Of a DNA stretch of 64,000 nucleotides, positions 35,707 through 48,667 are shown piece after piece. The notes below the pieces were generated by a model. That model had not been told where the DNA came from. It saw only the letters and a program-made list of their open reading frames with translations, and did no database searches. Source of the stretch: JAPOXR01 sp965214695 (GTDB taxonomy: Bacteria > Pseudomonadota > Alphaproteobacteria > Rhodobacterales > Rhodobacteraceae); contig OZ243967.1 of NCBI GenBank assembly GCA_965214695.1, forward strand, positions 2,108,001 through 2,172,000, read 5' to 3'. Numbering within the stretch: the first letter of the stretch is position 1; each line of letters starts with the position of its first letter. A program made the translations under genes and the position numbers.

Positions 35707-36618
35707 ATGCATCCGGCGATCTCCATTATCCTGTTTTCTACCCTGTCAGGTGCCGGCCTCGGCCTCGCATTCTGGACCGGCCTGCTGCTTCACCCGCCAG
35801 ATTTCGTCGAGATCATCCTGGCAACCCTGGCCGCCATCATCCTCACCGGCGGTGGCCTGTGCTGTTCGGTGTTTCACCTGCGCCGTCCATTGCGGGCCTG
35901 GCGGGCATTTTCGCAGTGGCGATCATCATGGCTGTCCCGGGAAGGCATACTGGCCCCGGCGGCGCTGGTCGCACTCTTTGGTTTTGCCGCCGCGTCATTG
36001 TCATTTATGCCCGGTGCCCAATGGTGGGGATTGGTCACGGCGCTGCTGTCGGCGGCGGCAGTGCTTGCGACGGCGATGATCTATGCCCAGCTGCGGGCGG
36101 TGCCTTCCTGGAACACGACGCTGACCCCGCTGGTCTACCTCTCCGCCGCCGGCGCCAGCGGCGCCTTTCTGGCAACCGCACTCTACGGCAATGCGGATAC
36201 GAGGCTGATCGACATTGCCCTGATCGCCATCGGGCTGAACCTGGCGACCTGGGGGCTGACATTTGCCTGGTGGACGCGCCTTGACCTGACCGGGGACGGC
36301 GCCACCAGCACCGCCACCGCCACCGGGTTGGGCCATCTGGGCCAGATCCGTCCGTTCGAGCCGCCGCATACCGGCAGCAACTACCTGCTGGACGAGATGG
36401 GATACGTGGTTGCCCGTCGCCATGCGCGGAAACTGCGCATGATTTCCCTCCTGCTCGGCTGCCTGCTGGCAACCGCCATCCTGGCCATCGATCTCCTGGG
36501 CCCTGGATCCACGATCCTGGCAATCCTCGCCTGCCTGGCACAGCTCGCCGGCACCGGCATCGCCCGCTGGCTCTTCTTCGCCGAAGCCCGCCACGTGGTC
36601 ACCACCTATTACCGGTAA
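35707..36618 (+). CDS. soeC: DmsC-family membrane anchor, SoeC-like
   Basis: 303 aa quinone-binding membrane subunit. Seen: about eight hydrophobic helices, for example ISIILFSTLSGAGLGLAFWTG, IILATLAAIILTGGGLCCSVFHL with RRPLRAWRAFSQWRSSWLSRE directly after (a motif typical of DmsC/SoeC), and a C-terminal FFAEARHVVTTYYR. ATG 35707 lies 13 bases after the soeB stop. It anchors SoeAB and passes electrons to ubiquinone. Confidence 0.9.
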   Translation: MHPAISIILFSTLSGAGLGLAFWTGLLLHPPDFVEIILATLAAIILTGGGLCCSVFHLRRPLRAWRAFSQWRSSWLSREGILAPAALVALFGFAAASLSFMPGAQWWGLVTALLSAAAVLATAMIYAQLRAVPSWNTTLTPLVYLSAAGASGAFLATALYGNADTRLIDIALIAIGLNLATWGLTFAWWTRLDLTGDGATSTATATGLGHLGQIRPFEPPHTGSNYLLDEMGYVVARRHARKLRMISLLLGCLLATAILAIDLLGPGSTILAILACLAQLAGTGIARWLFFAEARHVVTTYYR

Positions 36619-36627
36619 GAAGGAAGA

Positions 36628-36646
36628 CCCGGCGCTTCGCACCGGG
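36628..36646. terminator. Stem-loop after soeC
   Basis: CCCGG (36628-36632) pairs with CCGGG (36642-36646), with GC-TTC-GC pairs inside; it starts ten bases after the soeC stop. There is no U-run, so it is a candidate rather than a clear intrinsic terminator. Its left 17 bases recur at 36889-36905. Confidence 0.4.
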
Positions 36647-36905
36647 AGAGCCTGCCACCGGAACTCAAAATGGATCCTGCAGGACACCCCAACCAGTGGA
36701 AGAAATACCCAAGCTTGGAGTTCCGTTCACGGCTATCCTGACTATTTCTGATCCAGACCGACAACAGCCCGTATTCAATGAACTTTGACAGTCCTTATTG
36801 GCATATGGCGTAGAGATTGCCGACATTCGAACAGTTGCGCGGATTACTCAACGCATTTGACCAACCAAGCACTGTTCCGTTGACAAGGCCCGGCGCTTCG
36901 CACCG
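36628..36905. repeat. 17-base direct repeat pair
   Basis: CCCGGCGCTTCGCACCG is found at 36628-36644 and again at 36889-36905, 261 bases apart. The DNA between them is lower in GC than both sides. Such a pair can mark a duplication or a past insertion/recombination event. Confidence 0.6.
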
Positions 36906-37086
36906 TGGTAGGCCGCAACCACCGACCTCCATGCTGGCATCCTGACCCAACACAGCCTCGCCCAATATTGCGCACCGACGCAAGACAGCTGGACCGCCAT
37001 GGTGACGGCGTCCATGCGTACCGAAACCCCCGATCCGGGCGACCCCACCGAGCACTGAGTCCACGCTCCGGCTCCGATACAGCTCC

Positions 37087-37122
37087 TTGAAACTGTCCAA
37101 ACTATCACTATATTTCTGGACA
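37087..37122 (+). promoter_or_regulatory. abiE promoter with inverted-repeat operator
   Basis: TTGAAA (37087-37092), 16-base spacer, TATATT (37109-37114), then AGGAGG (37125-37130) eight bases before the abiEi ATG. An inverted repeat TGTCCA (37094-37099) and TGGACA (37117-37122) brackets the -10 box. AbiEi antitoxins are known to repress their own promoters by binding inverted repeats, so this is the likely operator. Confidence 0.6.
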
Positions 37123-37138
37123 AGAGGAGGGTCATTCC

Positions 37139-37741
37139 ATGTCCGCTGCGAAGGCCGTTCGAGCCGCCATACGGAAGCTGCCCCGGGGCAGGCCCTTCAC
37201 CGGCGCCCACTTCCTGAAGCTGGGCACCCGAGGGGCCGTCGACCGGACCCTTTCCCGCCTCGCCGTGAACGGCGAGATCCGGCGTCTCGCCCACGGCGTC
37301 TTCGTTCGTCCGAGGATCAGCCGGTTCGTCGGTGCCGTCGTTCCCGACCTCCACGAAGTGGTCGAGGCGATCGCGCGCGGCAACGGCGAGACGCTCCAGA
37401 TCCACGGCGCCGAAGCGGCGAGGCGCTTCCGGCTCACCACCCAGGTGCCGATCGCGCCCGTGTTCCATACCAGCGGTTCGACCCGTACGATCCGGGTCGC
37501 CGGCACTTCCGTGCGTATGGTCCACACCGCGAACCGTCGCCGGCTGCAATTCGCGGGCGAGCCGACCGGCGCCGCGATCTCCGCGTTGTGGTATCTCGGC
37601 AAGGACAATGTGACGCCGGAGACGGTCGTCGCCATCGAGGCCGCGCTGGGTCCGGCGGAGTTCGAGAAGCTGCGCTCCGCCGACATGCCCGCCTGGATGC
37701 AGAAGGCGTTCGCCGCCGCCGGGGAGCCGGCCCATGGCTGA
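37139..37741 (+). CDS. abiEi: AbiEi-type antitoxin (DUF6088)
   Basis: 200 aa transcriptional regulator/antitoxin of a type IV toxin-antitoxin system. Seen: an N-terminal winged-helix region (AVRAAIRKLPRGRPFTGAHF, then GAVDRTLSRLAVNGEIRRLAHGVFVRP) typical of DUF6088/AbiEi, and a C-terminal domain with ALWYLGKDN. Excellent AGGAGG site. Overlaps the toxin gene by eight bases. AbiE systems can abort phage infection or stabilise mobile DNA; the antitoxin does not bind the toxin but counters its effect. Confidence 0.92.
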   Translation: MSAAKAVRAAIRKLPRGRPFTGAHFLKLGTRGAVDRTLSRLAVNGEIRRLAHGVFVRPRISRFVGAVVPDLHEVVEAIARGNGETLQIHGAEAARRFRLTTQVPIAPVFHTSGSTRTIRVAGTSVRMVHTANRRRLQFAGEPTGAAISALWYLGKDNVTPETVVAIEAALGPAEFEKLRSADMPAWMQKAFAAAGEPAHG

Positions 37742-38762
37742 GCCATTTCTCTCCCTCGACGCGGGCGAGCGCGCCGACATCCTCCGCACCGTTGCCGCCG
37801 GCGCCGGGCGGTCCGCCGTCGTCCTGGAGAAGGATGTCTGGGTGTGCTGGGCACTCGACGCCCTCTTCTCCATGCCCGATCCCCATCCCATGGCCTTCAA
37901 GGGCGGTACGTCGCTCTCCAAGGTCTACGGCATCATCGACCGGTTCTCCGAGGACGTGGACGTCACCCTCGACTACCGGGCCTTCGACGACGGTTTCGAC
38001 CCCTTCGCCGAAAGCGCCAGCCGTACCGCGACCAGGAGGTTCAGCGAACGCCTCAGGGACCGGGTCGCAAGCCATGTCCGCGACATCGTCGCGCCCGCTC
38101 TCGACAGCGCCGCCGGACGCCTCGCAGCCGACGGACGCTACGCCATCCATGTCGGTGACGACGGCGAGACTGTCCGCTTCGCCTATCCGTCCGCGGTCGA
38201 GGCGCCCGACAGCTATATCGCAAAAGAGGTCCTGCTGGAGTTCGGCGGCCGCAACGTCATCGACCCGAACGAGCGCCACGCGATCGTGCCCGACATGGCC
38301 GCCCTGACCGATGGCCTCGATTTTCCGGCGGCGACCGTGACGGTCCTCTCGCCAGCGCGCACCTTCTGGGAGAAGGCGACGCTCATCCACGCCGCCTGCC
38401 ACCGCCGCCAGCTCGCGAACAGGCCCGGCCGGCTCTCCCGCCACTGGTTCGATCTCGCCTGCCTCGCCGCCCACCCCGTCGGTCGCGCCGCGCTCGCGGA
38501 CCGGACGCTTCTGGCGGATGTCGTCCGGCACAAGACGGTCTTCTTCCACGCCGGCAATGCCAACTACGATCGCTGCCTCGACGGCCGGCTGCGTCTCGTC
38601 CCTGACGCCGACCAACTCCCCGCCCTGCAATCGGACTACGATGCAATGCGCGGCGCCCGTATCGTCGGAGACGGCGCACCGGAGTTCGACACGCTCATCG
38701 AGCGGATCCGGGCCCTGGAGACCGAGGCGAATCTTGCTTCCCCGCCGGCTTCACAATCGTAA
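37734..38762 (+). CDS. abiEii: AbiEii-type nucleotidyltransferase toxin
   Basis: 342 aa toxin of the DNA polymerase beta-like nucleotidyltransferase superfamily; relatives add nucleotides to tRNA acceptor ends or otherwise block translation. Seen: VVLEKDVWVCWALDALFSM, the nucleotidyltransferase core FKGGTSLSKVYGIIDRFSEDVDVTL shown here in parts (GGTSLSK and DVDVTL with the two acidic residues), EVLLEFGGRN and the helical FWEKATLIHAACH. All key residues are present, so it is probably functional. Translation is coupled to the antitoxin by overlap. Convergent with gltB. Confidence 0.93.
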   Translation: MAEPFLSLDAGERADILRTVAAGAGRSAVVLEKDVWVCWALDALFSMPDPHPMAFKGGTSLSKVYGIIDRFSEDVDVTLDYRAFDDGFDPFAESASRTATRRFSERLRDRVASHVRDIVAPALDSAAGRLAADGRYAIHVGDDGETVRFAYPSAVEAPDSYIAKEVLLEFGGRNVIDPNERHAIVPDMAALTDGLDFPAATVTVLSPARTFWEKATLIHAACHRRQLANRPGRLSRHWFDLACLAAHPVGRAALADRTLLADVVRHKTVFFHAGNANYDRCLDGRLRLVPDADQLPALQSDYDAMRGARIVGDGAPEFDTLIERIRALETEANLASPPASQS

Positions 38763-38830
38763 ATTCAGCCCCGGCATCCGGACAGGGTTGCCCGAGCGTG
38801 ACCCTCTCGCCGCCGGGGCGGGTGGGGCGC

Positions 38831-43354
<4,524 letters not shown>

Positions 43355-43370
43355 TGACATCCCTCCTCGC

Positions 43371-44804
43371 TCACGCCGCTGCCTTCATCACCGGCCTGGC
43401 CTGTTCCAGTATGGAATCGGCGGCTTCGCAACCGTCGCGGATTGCCCACACCACCAGGCTGGCCCCGCGGACGATGTCACCGGCAGCATAGACGCCCGGC
43501 AAGGAGGTGCGGCCAGAGCCGAACTCGGCCTTGACCGTGCCCCATCCGGTCACGTCGAGATCGCCTTCCTCCCAGAGCCCCGGCAGGTCTTCCGGCTCGA
43601 AGCCGAGTGCCTTGATCACCAGTTCGGTATCCTCCCGGTAATCCATCCCCTTGCGCTCCTCCGGCGAGCGCCGTCCGGTTGCATCCGGCGGCCCAAGTCG
43701 CATCCGGGCAACCCGGACCGATGAGACCCTCTCATCGCCCATGAAGGCGCGCGGGCTGGTCAGCCAGATGAATTCGACGCCTTCTTCCTCGGCATTCTCC
43801 ACCTCGCGCCGTGACCCCGGCATGTTGTTCCGGTCCCGCCGATACAGGCACTTGACCGACCTCGCCCCCTGGCGAACCGCGGTCCTGACACAATCCATTG
43901 CCGTATCGCCACCGCCAACGACCACCACCCGCCGACCGGTGGCATTCAGCAGCCCACCATCGAATTCCGGAACATCATCGCCGAAACTCTTGCGGTTCGA
44001 GGCCATCAGATAGTCGAGGGCCTGGACGATGCCGTCCGTTCCCACGCCCGGCGCATCCAGTTCGCGGGCCCGGTAGACACCGGTTGCGATCAGCACCGCG
44101 TCATGCCTCGCCCTGACATCGGCAAAACTCACCTCGGAGCCGATGCCGCAATTCAGGATCAGGCGGACCCCGCCCTCCTCGAGTTGCCGGACCCGCTGCA
44201 TGACCACCTGCTTCTCCAGCTTGAATCCGGGTATGCCATAGGTCAGCAAACCACCGGCCCGATCGTGCCGGTCGTAAAGCGTGACCTGGATGCCGGCCCT
44301 GCGCAGCCGGTCCGCAGCTGCCATCCCGGCCGGGCCGGCGCCGATGATCCCGGTCGAGAACCGGTATTCCCGTTCCGGCAGGATTGGCGGGACCCAGCCT
44401 TCCTGCCACGCCAGGTCGGTGAGGTATTTTTCGACCGAACCGATGGTGACCGTGCCGTGACCGGATTGCTCAATGACGCAATTGCCCTCGCACAACCGGT
44501 CCTGCGGGCAAATCCGTCCGCAGATCTCGGGAAAGCTGTTGGTGGCCTGGCTGAGTTCATAAGCTTCCCGCAACCGGCCCTCGGCCGTCATCCGCAGCCA
44601 GTCCGGGATGTTGTTGTGCAGCGGACAATGCGTCTGGCAATAGGGAACGCCGCATTGCGAGCAGCGGCTTGCCTGTTCGGCGGCCTGTTCCGGCGCATAC
44701 TGGTCATAGATCTCGCGGAAATCCTCGGCCCGGATGTCGACCGACCGCTTGAACGGCATCTCCTTGCCAATCTTGACGAAAGAAAGCATCCTTGGCCCGG
44801 ACAT
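43371..44804 (-). CDS. gltD: Glutamate synthase (NADPH) small subunit
   Basis: 477 aa beta subunit, supplies electrons from NADPH to GltB. Seen: N-terminal Fe-S Cys pattern RCSQCGVPYCQTHCPLHNNIP and CGRICPQDRLCEGNCV, FAD Rossmann TGIIGAGPAGMAAADRLRRA, GGLLTYGIPGFKL, NADPH Rossmann RVVVVGGGDTAMDCVRTA, and the end GVYAAGDIVRGASLVVWAI. ATG 44804 gives the alphaproteobacterial start (short segment before RMLSF); 44789 is an alternative. First gene of the gltD-gltB pair. A perfect palindrome lies about 65 bases upstream. Confidence 0.97.
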   Translation of the reverse strand: MSGPRMLSFVKIGKEMPFKRSVDIRAEDFREIYDQYAPEQAAEQASRCSQCGVPYCQTHCPLHNNIPDWLRMTAEGRLREAYELSQATNSFPEICGRICPQDRLCEGNCVIEQSGHGTVTIGSVEKYLTDLAWQEGWVPPILPEREYRFSTGIIGAGPAGMAAADRLRRAGIQVTLYDRHDRAGGLLTYGIPGFKLEKQVVMQRVRQLEEGGVRLILNCGIGSEVSFADVRARHDAVLIATGVYRARELDAPGVGTDGIVQALDYLMASNRKSFGDDVPEFDGGLLNATGRRVVVVGGGDTAMDCVRTAVRQGARSVKCLYRRDRNNMPGSRREVENAEEEGVEFIWLTSPRAFMGDERVSSVRVARMRLGPPDATGRRSPEERKGMDYREDTELVIKALGFEPEDLPGLWEEGDLDVTGWGTVKAEFGSGRTSLPGVYAAGDIVRGASLVVWAIRDGCEAADSILEQARPVMKAAA

Positions 44805-44866
44805 TTCCCTGCACACTCCTGAATTGATCGGGGATGACCGTGTTACAGGATTGGAACAGGGAATAA

Positions 44867-44885
44867 AAGTCATAAGTTATGACTT
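44867..44885. promoter_or_regulatory. 19-base perfect palindrome upstream of gltD
   Basis: AAGTCATAA, central G, TTATGACTT: nine-base arms with a one-base centre, all positions matching. It lies 62-81 bases upstream of the gltD ATG in a short AT-rich stretch, in the position expected for an operator or activator site of a dimeric regulator, and also about 120 bases ahead of the divergent uppP. The regulator is unknown. Confidence 0.55.
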
Positions 44886-45006
44886 ACTTGAGGCCCTTTT
44901 ATGGATTATTGTTGATGGCTGGCCGAATGTTCATGAATTTCGGTCATAATGTATTACCTTGTTTGCCTGCCAATGACGATGTCGGCGCCTGGCAGGTCGC
45001 ACCCGC

Positions 45007-45804
45007 ATGACCACCCTGCACCTGCTGATCATCGCCATCATCCAGGGGATCACCGAGTTTCTGCCGGTCTCCTCCTCCGGCCACCTGGCCCTCATCCCAC
45101 ACCTGGCCGGCTTTCAGGACCAGGGCCAGACCGTCGACGTTGCCGCCCATCTGGGATCGCTGCTGGCGGTGTTGGTGTATTTTCGCCGTGACGTGCTGCA
45201 ATTGCTGACCGGTTGCCGTGACCTGGCCGCCGGCAAGCTGCAATCTGGGCAGGCTCGACTCTGCCTCTGCCTGGCCGTGGCCACGGTTCCGGTCCTTGTC
45301 GGCGGCGTGGCGGTGCTGTCACTCGGCCTTGTCGACATGTTGCGCGAACCGGCGGTCATCGGCTGGGCCACCATCCTCTTCGGCATCCTTCTCTACTGGG
45401 CAGACCGGGTCGGTCCGCTCAACCAGGACCTTGCCGACTGGCGGCTGCGCCATGCGCTGATCATCGGTCTCTGGCAGGTGGCCTCGCTGGTCCCGGGCGC
45501 CTCCCGTTCGGGGGTGGCCATAACCGGCGCCCGCATGTGCGGGTTCAGCCGCCGCGAAAGCGTCAGGATTGCCATGCTGATGGCCATACCGACCATCATC
45601 GGGGCGGCGGTGCTGTCCGGCGCCTCCGCATGGTCCGACACCGGCACTTCCATGTTTCCCGAACTCGCCCTGGTGGTGATCCTGTCATTCCTGTCAGCCC
45701 TCGTTGCCCTGCATATCATGATCCGGCTTCTCGACCGGTTCCGCTTCACGCCCTTCGTAATCTATCGGCTCCTCGTCGGTTGCGGATTGCTGCTGCTTGG
45801 CTGA
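45007..45804 (+). CDS. uppP: Undecaprenyl-diphosphatase
   Basis: 265 aa integral membrane phosphatase (BacA/UppP) that recycles the lipid carrier of peptidoglycan synthesis; high dosage gives bacitracin resistance. Seen: the catalytic GITEFLPVSSSGHLALIP near the start, VDVAAHLGSLLAVLVYF, the second active-site motif LVPGASRSGVAITGARMCGFSR shown by PGASRSG, and about eight hydrophobic helices. Normal length. Divergent from gltD; monocistronic or with the small secreted protein after it. Confidence 0.96.
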   Translation: MTTLHLLIIAIIQGITEFLPVSSSGHLALIPHLAGFQDQGQTVDVAAHLGSLLAVLVYFRRDVLQLLTGCRDLAAGKLQSGQARLCLCLAVATVPVLVGGVAVLSLGLVDMLREPAVIGWATILFGILLYWADRVGPLNQDLADWRLRHALIIGLWQVASLVPGASRSGVAITGARMCGFSRRESVRIAMLMAIPTIIGAAVLSGASAWSDTGTSMFPELALVVILSFLSALVALHIMIRLLDRFRFTPFVIYRLLVGCGLLLLG

Positions 45805-45926
45805 CTTGCCAGGTGTTGAAGGGCGTGATGCCTGCGGTTCGCAGGCTGTCTCTTGCTTGACTTGATCGCCCGCGTGCTGAATTCTGGCCATGATGCCAGT
45901 CTCCGACAGGGACCGGCCAGCATCGC

Positions 45927-46295
45927 ATGAACCAGGCAGACCGGATGGCGAAGATGCATGTTCGCTCGGTATTTCCAGGCCGAGAGGCCTTCACGGCCAG
46001 GATGGCGGCGATCCTGCTGCTCGGAATTCCCCTGCTGGCAGTCCCGCAATCGCCGGCGCTTGAGCCCGGAGAGTTCGGCGCAGTCTCACCGGCCCTCAAT
46101 GCGTGTTTCCAGCACGACACGCTGCCACCCGAATGCCAGTTCGGGGAATCTTCGGAGGTCGAATTGCCGTCTCGGAAAAGCCCGATCAGGCTGACCGGCG
46201 AAGCCAGGATGGGCTTCGACTATGACGGCGACAGGGTTGTGCCGGTGCACGATGTCGAGATCCAGATCCAGGCAGGCTTCGAACTCGATCAGTAA
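45927..46295 (+). CDS. Small predicted secreted protein
   Basis: 122 aa. Seen: a long N-terminus, then a hydrophobic stretch ARMAAILLLGIPLLAVPQSPA that looks like a signal peptide, followed by an acidic polar domain with two cysteines (NACFQHD and PECQFG, possibly a disulfide) and IRLTGEARMGFDYDGD. No family recognised. If translation starts at the internal ATG before AAILLL, the signal peptide would be of normal length. The gene is not strongly supported: no clear ribosome binding site, but the frame is consistent over its length. Confidence 0.4.
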   Translation: MNQADRMAKMHVRSVFPGREAFTARMAAILLLGIPLLAVPQSPALEPGEFGAVSPALNACFQHDTLPPECQFGESSEVELPSRKSPIRLTGEARMGFDYDGDRVVPVHDVEIQIQAGFELDQ

Positions 46296-46471
46296 CCGGA
46301 CAAGGCGGTGCCGATCCCGTCGACGAGAGCGTGCGATCCGAGGGGCCTCCCGAGCTTCACTGGTGGTTTCTGCTGGGCGAAATCATACCGAAACATTTGG
46401 ATTGCGAATCGGTGTGTGCATGAATATGCTGTCCGGCACTTTATCGGGAGGCACCCGCTTGAGGGCATGAT

Positions 46472-46488
46472 TTTTCCAGGTTGGAAAA
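46472..46488. promoter_or_regulatory. Inverted repeat ahead of the second CUT2 operon
   Basis: TTTTCCA (46472-46478), three-base centre, TGGAAAA (46482-46488). It sits 65-80 bases upstream of the binding-protein ATG, where a repressor or activator of the importer could bind. No regulator gene is adjacent, so this is a positional inference. Confidence 0.35.
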
Positions 46489-46552
46489 TCCATGGAGACC
46501 GCCTTGCGAAGCCTGCCGACAATTCAGCAACAATCACCAAGGAGAACCTCAA

Positions 46553-47470
46553 ATGAAATCAATTGTAACCGCTGTTGTCGCAGCGACGCTCCTCGCCGGA
46601 GCCGCCAGCGCACAGGAACGGTACGTGATGGTCACCCATACGCAGGGGACCGATCCGTTCTGGCCAGTCGTCGAGAAAGGCGGACGTGACGCCGCCGAGG
46701 ATATCGGCGCTGCATTCGAATACAATTATGCCCCGTCTGGCGATATGTCGGACATGGCGCAGTTGATCGAAGCGGCGGCAGCGACCCAGCCGGACGGCCT
46801 GGTTGTCTCACTTCCCGATGCGGATGCACTTGGCGGCGCAATTTCGGAAGCCGTGAACTCCGGCATTCCGGTCATCACCATGAATTCGGGGTTGGAAGCC
46901 TCGGCTTCTCTCGGCGCCCTGATGCATGTCGGCCAGCCCGAGCGCGATGCCGGTTTTGCCGCTGGCAAACGCGCAATGGCCGAAGGCGTCACCAAGGGGA
47001 TCTGCCTGAACCAGGAAGCGTTCAACACCGCCCTGGTTGATCGTTGTTCCGGCTATTTCGATGCCATGGGAGCAGATCTGAACCAGATCGACGTGTCAAA
47101 TGACGTTGCACAGATCGAAACCCGGACTGCCGCGGCCCTGACCGCCGATCCTGACATCGACGGTGTGCTGGCTGTTGGCCCGCATGTCTGCGCCGCTGCT
47201 TCAAATGCGATCGCCGAAGTCGGAGCCGATGGAATTCACCTTGCCTGCTTCGATTTGAGCCCGGAGGTCATCAAGCTGATCGAGGAGGGCGTCGTTGCCT
47301 ACACGATTGACCAGCAACAATATCTGCAAGGATACATGCCGATCATCGTGCTGCATCTGTTCAACAACTATGCCGGCCTCCTGCCGGGCACCAACATTCC
47401 GTCGGGACCGGGCTTCGTTGATGCCTCGAACGCCGCGGGCGTTGGCGCACAGGCTGGCGTCAACCGCTGA
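46553..47470 (+). CDS. CUT2 sugar-binding protein (RbsB/FrcB-like)
   Basis: 305 aa exported binding protein. Seen: a Sec signal peptide (SIVTAVVAATLLAGAASA), mature start QERYVMVTHTQGTDPFWPVV, TQPDGLVVSLPDADALGGAI, SGIPVITMNSGLEAS, MHVGQPERDAGFAAGKRA and IHLACFDLSPEVIKLIEEG, typical of ribose/fructose-type proteins. ATG 46553 with AAGGAG eight bases upstream. First of three genes (binding protein, permease, single-domain ATPase), the FrcBCA order known from rhizobial fructose uptake; the sugar here is not proven. Confidence 0.93.
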   Translation: MKSIVTAVVAATLLAGAASAQERYVMVTHTQGTDPFWPVVEKGGRDAAEDIGAAFEYNYAPSGDMSDMAQLIEAAAATQPDGLVVSLPDADALGGAISEAVNSGIPVITMNSGLEASASLGALMHVGQPERDAGFAAGKRAMAEGVTKGICLNQEAFNTALVDRCSGYFDAMGADLNQIDVSNDVAQIETRTAAALTADPDIDGVLAVGPHVCAAASNAIAEVGADGIHLACFDLSPEVIKLIEEGVVAYTIDQQQYLQGYMPIIVLHLFNNYAGLLPGTNIPSGPGFVDASNAAGVGAQAGVNR

Positions 47471-47480
47471 CCCAATTGTT

Positions 47481-47511
47481 GCAAGGGGCGGGCCTTGGGC
47501 CCGCCCCTTGC
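47481..47511. terminator. 14-bp hairpin between binding protein and permease
   Basis: GCAAGGGGCGGGCC (47481-47494), loop TTG, GGCCCGCCCCTTGC (47498-47511): a perfect 14-bp stem ten bases after the binding-protein stop and 24 bases before the permease ATG. There is no U-run. It fits an intra-operon stabilising hairpin that lets the binding protein be made in excess of the membrane parts. Confidence 0.75.
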
Positions 47512-47535
47512 ACGTAAACCATCACGGAGGAAGCA

Positions 47536-48666
47536 ATGTCCAACACGGATACTGCCGCAGGCCGCCGGGAGGCTGACCGCCTTCAGAAGGGGGGTATCTT
47601 TGCCCAACTCAAGCGACGGCCCGAAGTCGGCTCGTTCCTGGTCATGATTGCGGTGATCGTCGGAATTGCCATTGCCTCGAATGGCAATGCGTTCAACGCG
47701 CTTGGCCTCAAGAACAACATCTCGATCATCGCGCAGTTCGGAATTATCGCCACCGCTGCCTGCCTGCTGATGATCGCCGGAGATTTCGATCTCTCCATAG
47801 GCTCGATGATCGGTTTCGCCGGGATGTCCATGGCGATGATGATGAAACACGGGTTGCCCTTCGGGCTTGGGGAAGCAACACCGTTTCTCGCATTCGTCCT
47901 GACGCTGTGCATGACGCTGTTCCTGGGCTGGGTGATCGGCACCATCGTGGTGCGATCGCAACTGTCCAGCTTCATCGTCACGCTCTCGTTCCTGTTTTTC
48001 CTGCGCGGCCTGACCGAGGTCTGCTTTCGTGTCATCAACCAGTCGACGCAGATTTCGGGCCTTCCCGACTTCAAGGAAACTTCCTGGTTTGCCGACCTCA
48101 TGGGAGGCGAGGTCTTCGGCTTCTTCTTCGACGCATGGCATGCGTTGGGAGGCAATGTGAACCGTGCGGGCGATCAGTGGGTAACCGGGTTTGACGCCCG
48201 GATGTTTTGGTGGATCGTCGTTGCCGGTGTCGCCTACTACGTGCTGGCACGTACCCAGGTCGGCAACTGGATCTACGCCACCGGCGACAATCGCGAGAGC
48301 GCACGAGCCAATGGCGTGCCGGTAAATCGTGTCCGGATTTCACTGTTCATGACCACGGCATTCTGCGCCACGTTGTTCGCCGCCTGCCAGGTCTTTGACA
48401 CCAACACTGCCGACGCCGCCAAGGGCAACCTCAAGGAACTCGAAGCGATCGCCATCGCGGTCGTGGGCGGAACCCTGATGACCGGCGGTTTCGGTTCGAT
48501 CATCGGTGTCATCTTCGGTGCGGTTACATTTGGCCTCGTTGCCAATGCAGTCTTCTTCATCCCGGCAATCGACGGTAGCTATTACCGGGTCTTTGTCGGT
48601 GTTGTCCTGCTGACGGCAGTCTTTCTCAATGAGAGCGTGCGCAAGCGCATCACTGGAGGGCTTTGA
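47536..48666 (+). CDS. CUT2 sugar ABC transporter permease (FrcC-like)
   Basis: 376 aa permease with about ten hydrophobic helices. Seen: N-terminal EVGSFLVMIAVIVGIAIASNG, the family motif IAGDFDLSIGSMIGFAG, LSSFIVTLSFLFFLRGLTE, a longer periplasmic loop about residues 170-215 (FKETSWFADLMGG), and the C-terminal AVVGGTLMTGGFGSIIGVIFG. The length and extra loop match FrcC-type permeases. ATG 47536 with GGAGG upstream. Ends one base before the ATPase gene. Confidence 0.94.
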   Translation: MSNTDTAAGRREADRLQKGGIFAQLKRRPEVGSFLVMIAVIVGIAIASNGNAFNALGLKNNISIIAQFGIIATAACLLMIAGDFDLSIGSMIGFAGMSMAMMMKHGLPFGLGEATPFLAFVLTLCMTLFLGWVIGTIVVRSQLSSFIVTLSFLFFLRGLTEVCFRVINQSTQISGLPDFKETSWFADLMGGEVFGFFFDAWHALGGNVNRAGDQWVTGFDARMFWWIVVAGVAYYVLARTQVGNWIYATGDNRESARANGVPVNRVRISLFMTTAFCATLFAACQVFDTNTADAAKGNLKELEAIAIAVVGGTLMTGGFGSIIGVIFGAVTFGLVANAVFFIPAIDGSYYRVFVGVVLLTAVFLNESVRKRITGGL

Positions 48667-48667
48667 G

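Larger units (their letters stand above)
36619..37138. other. Gene-free stretch between soeC and abiEi
   Basis: 520 bases. It starts with the soeC stem-loop, then has a lower-GC segment (about 36660-36880) flanked by two copies of a 17-base repeat, and ends with the abiE promoter. Short frames exist on both strands but none has motifs. It looks like scar DNA at the edge of the inserted toxin-antitoxin locus. Confidence 0.45.
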
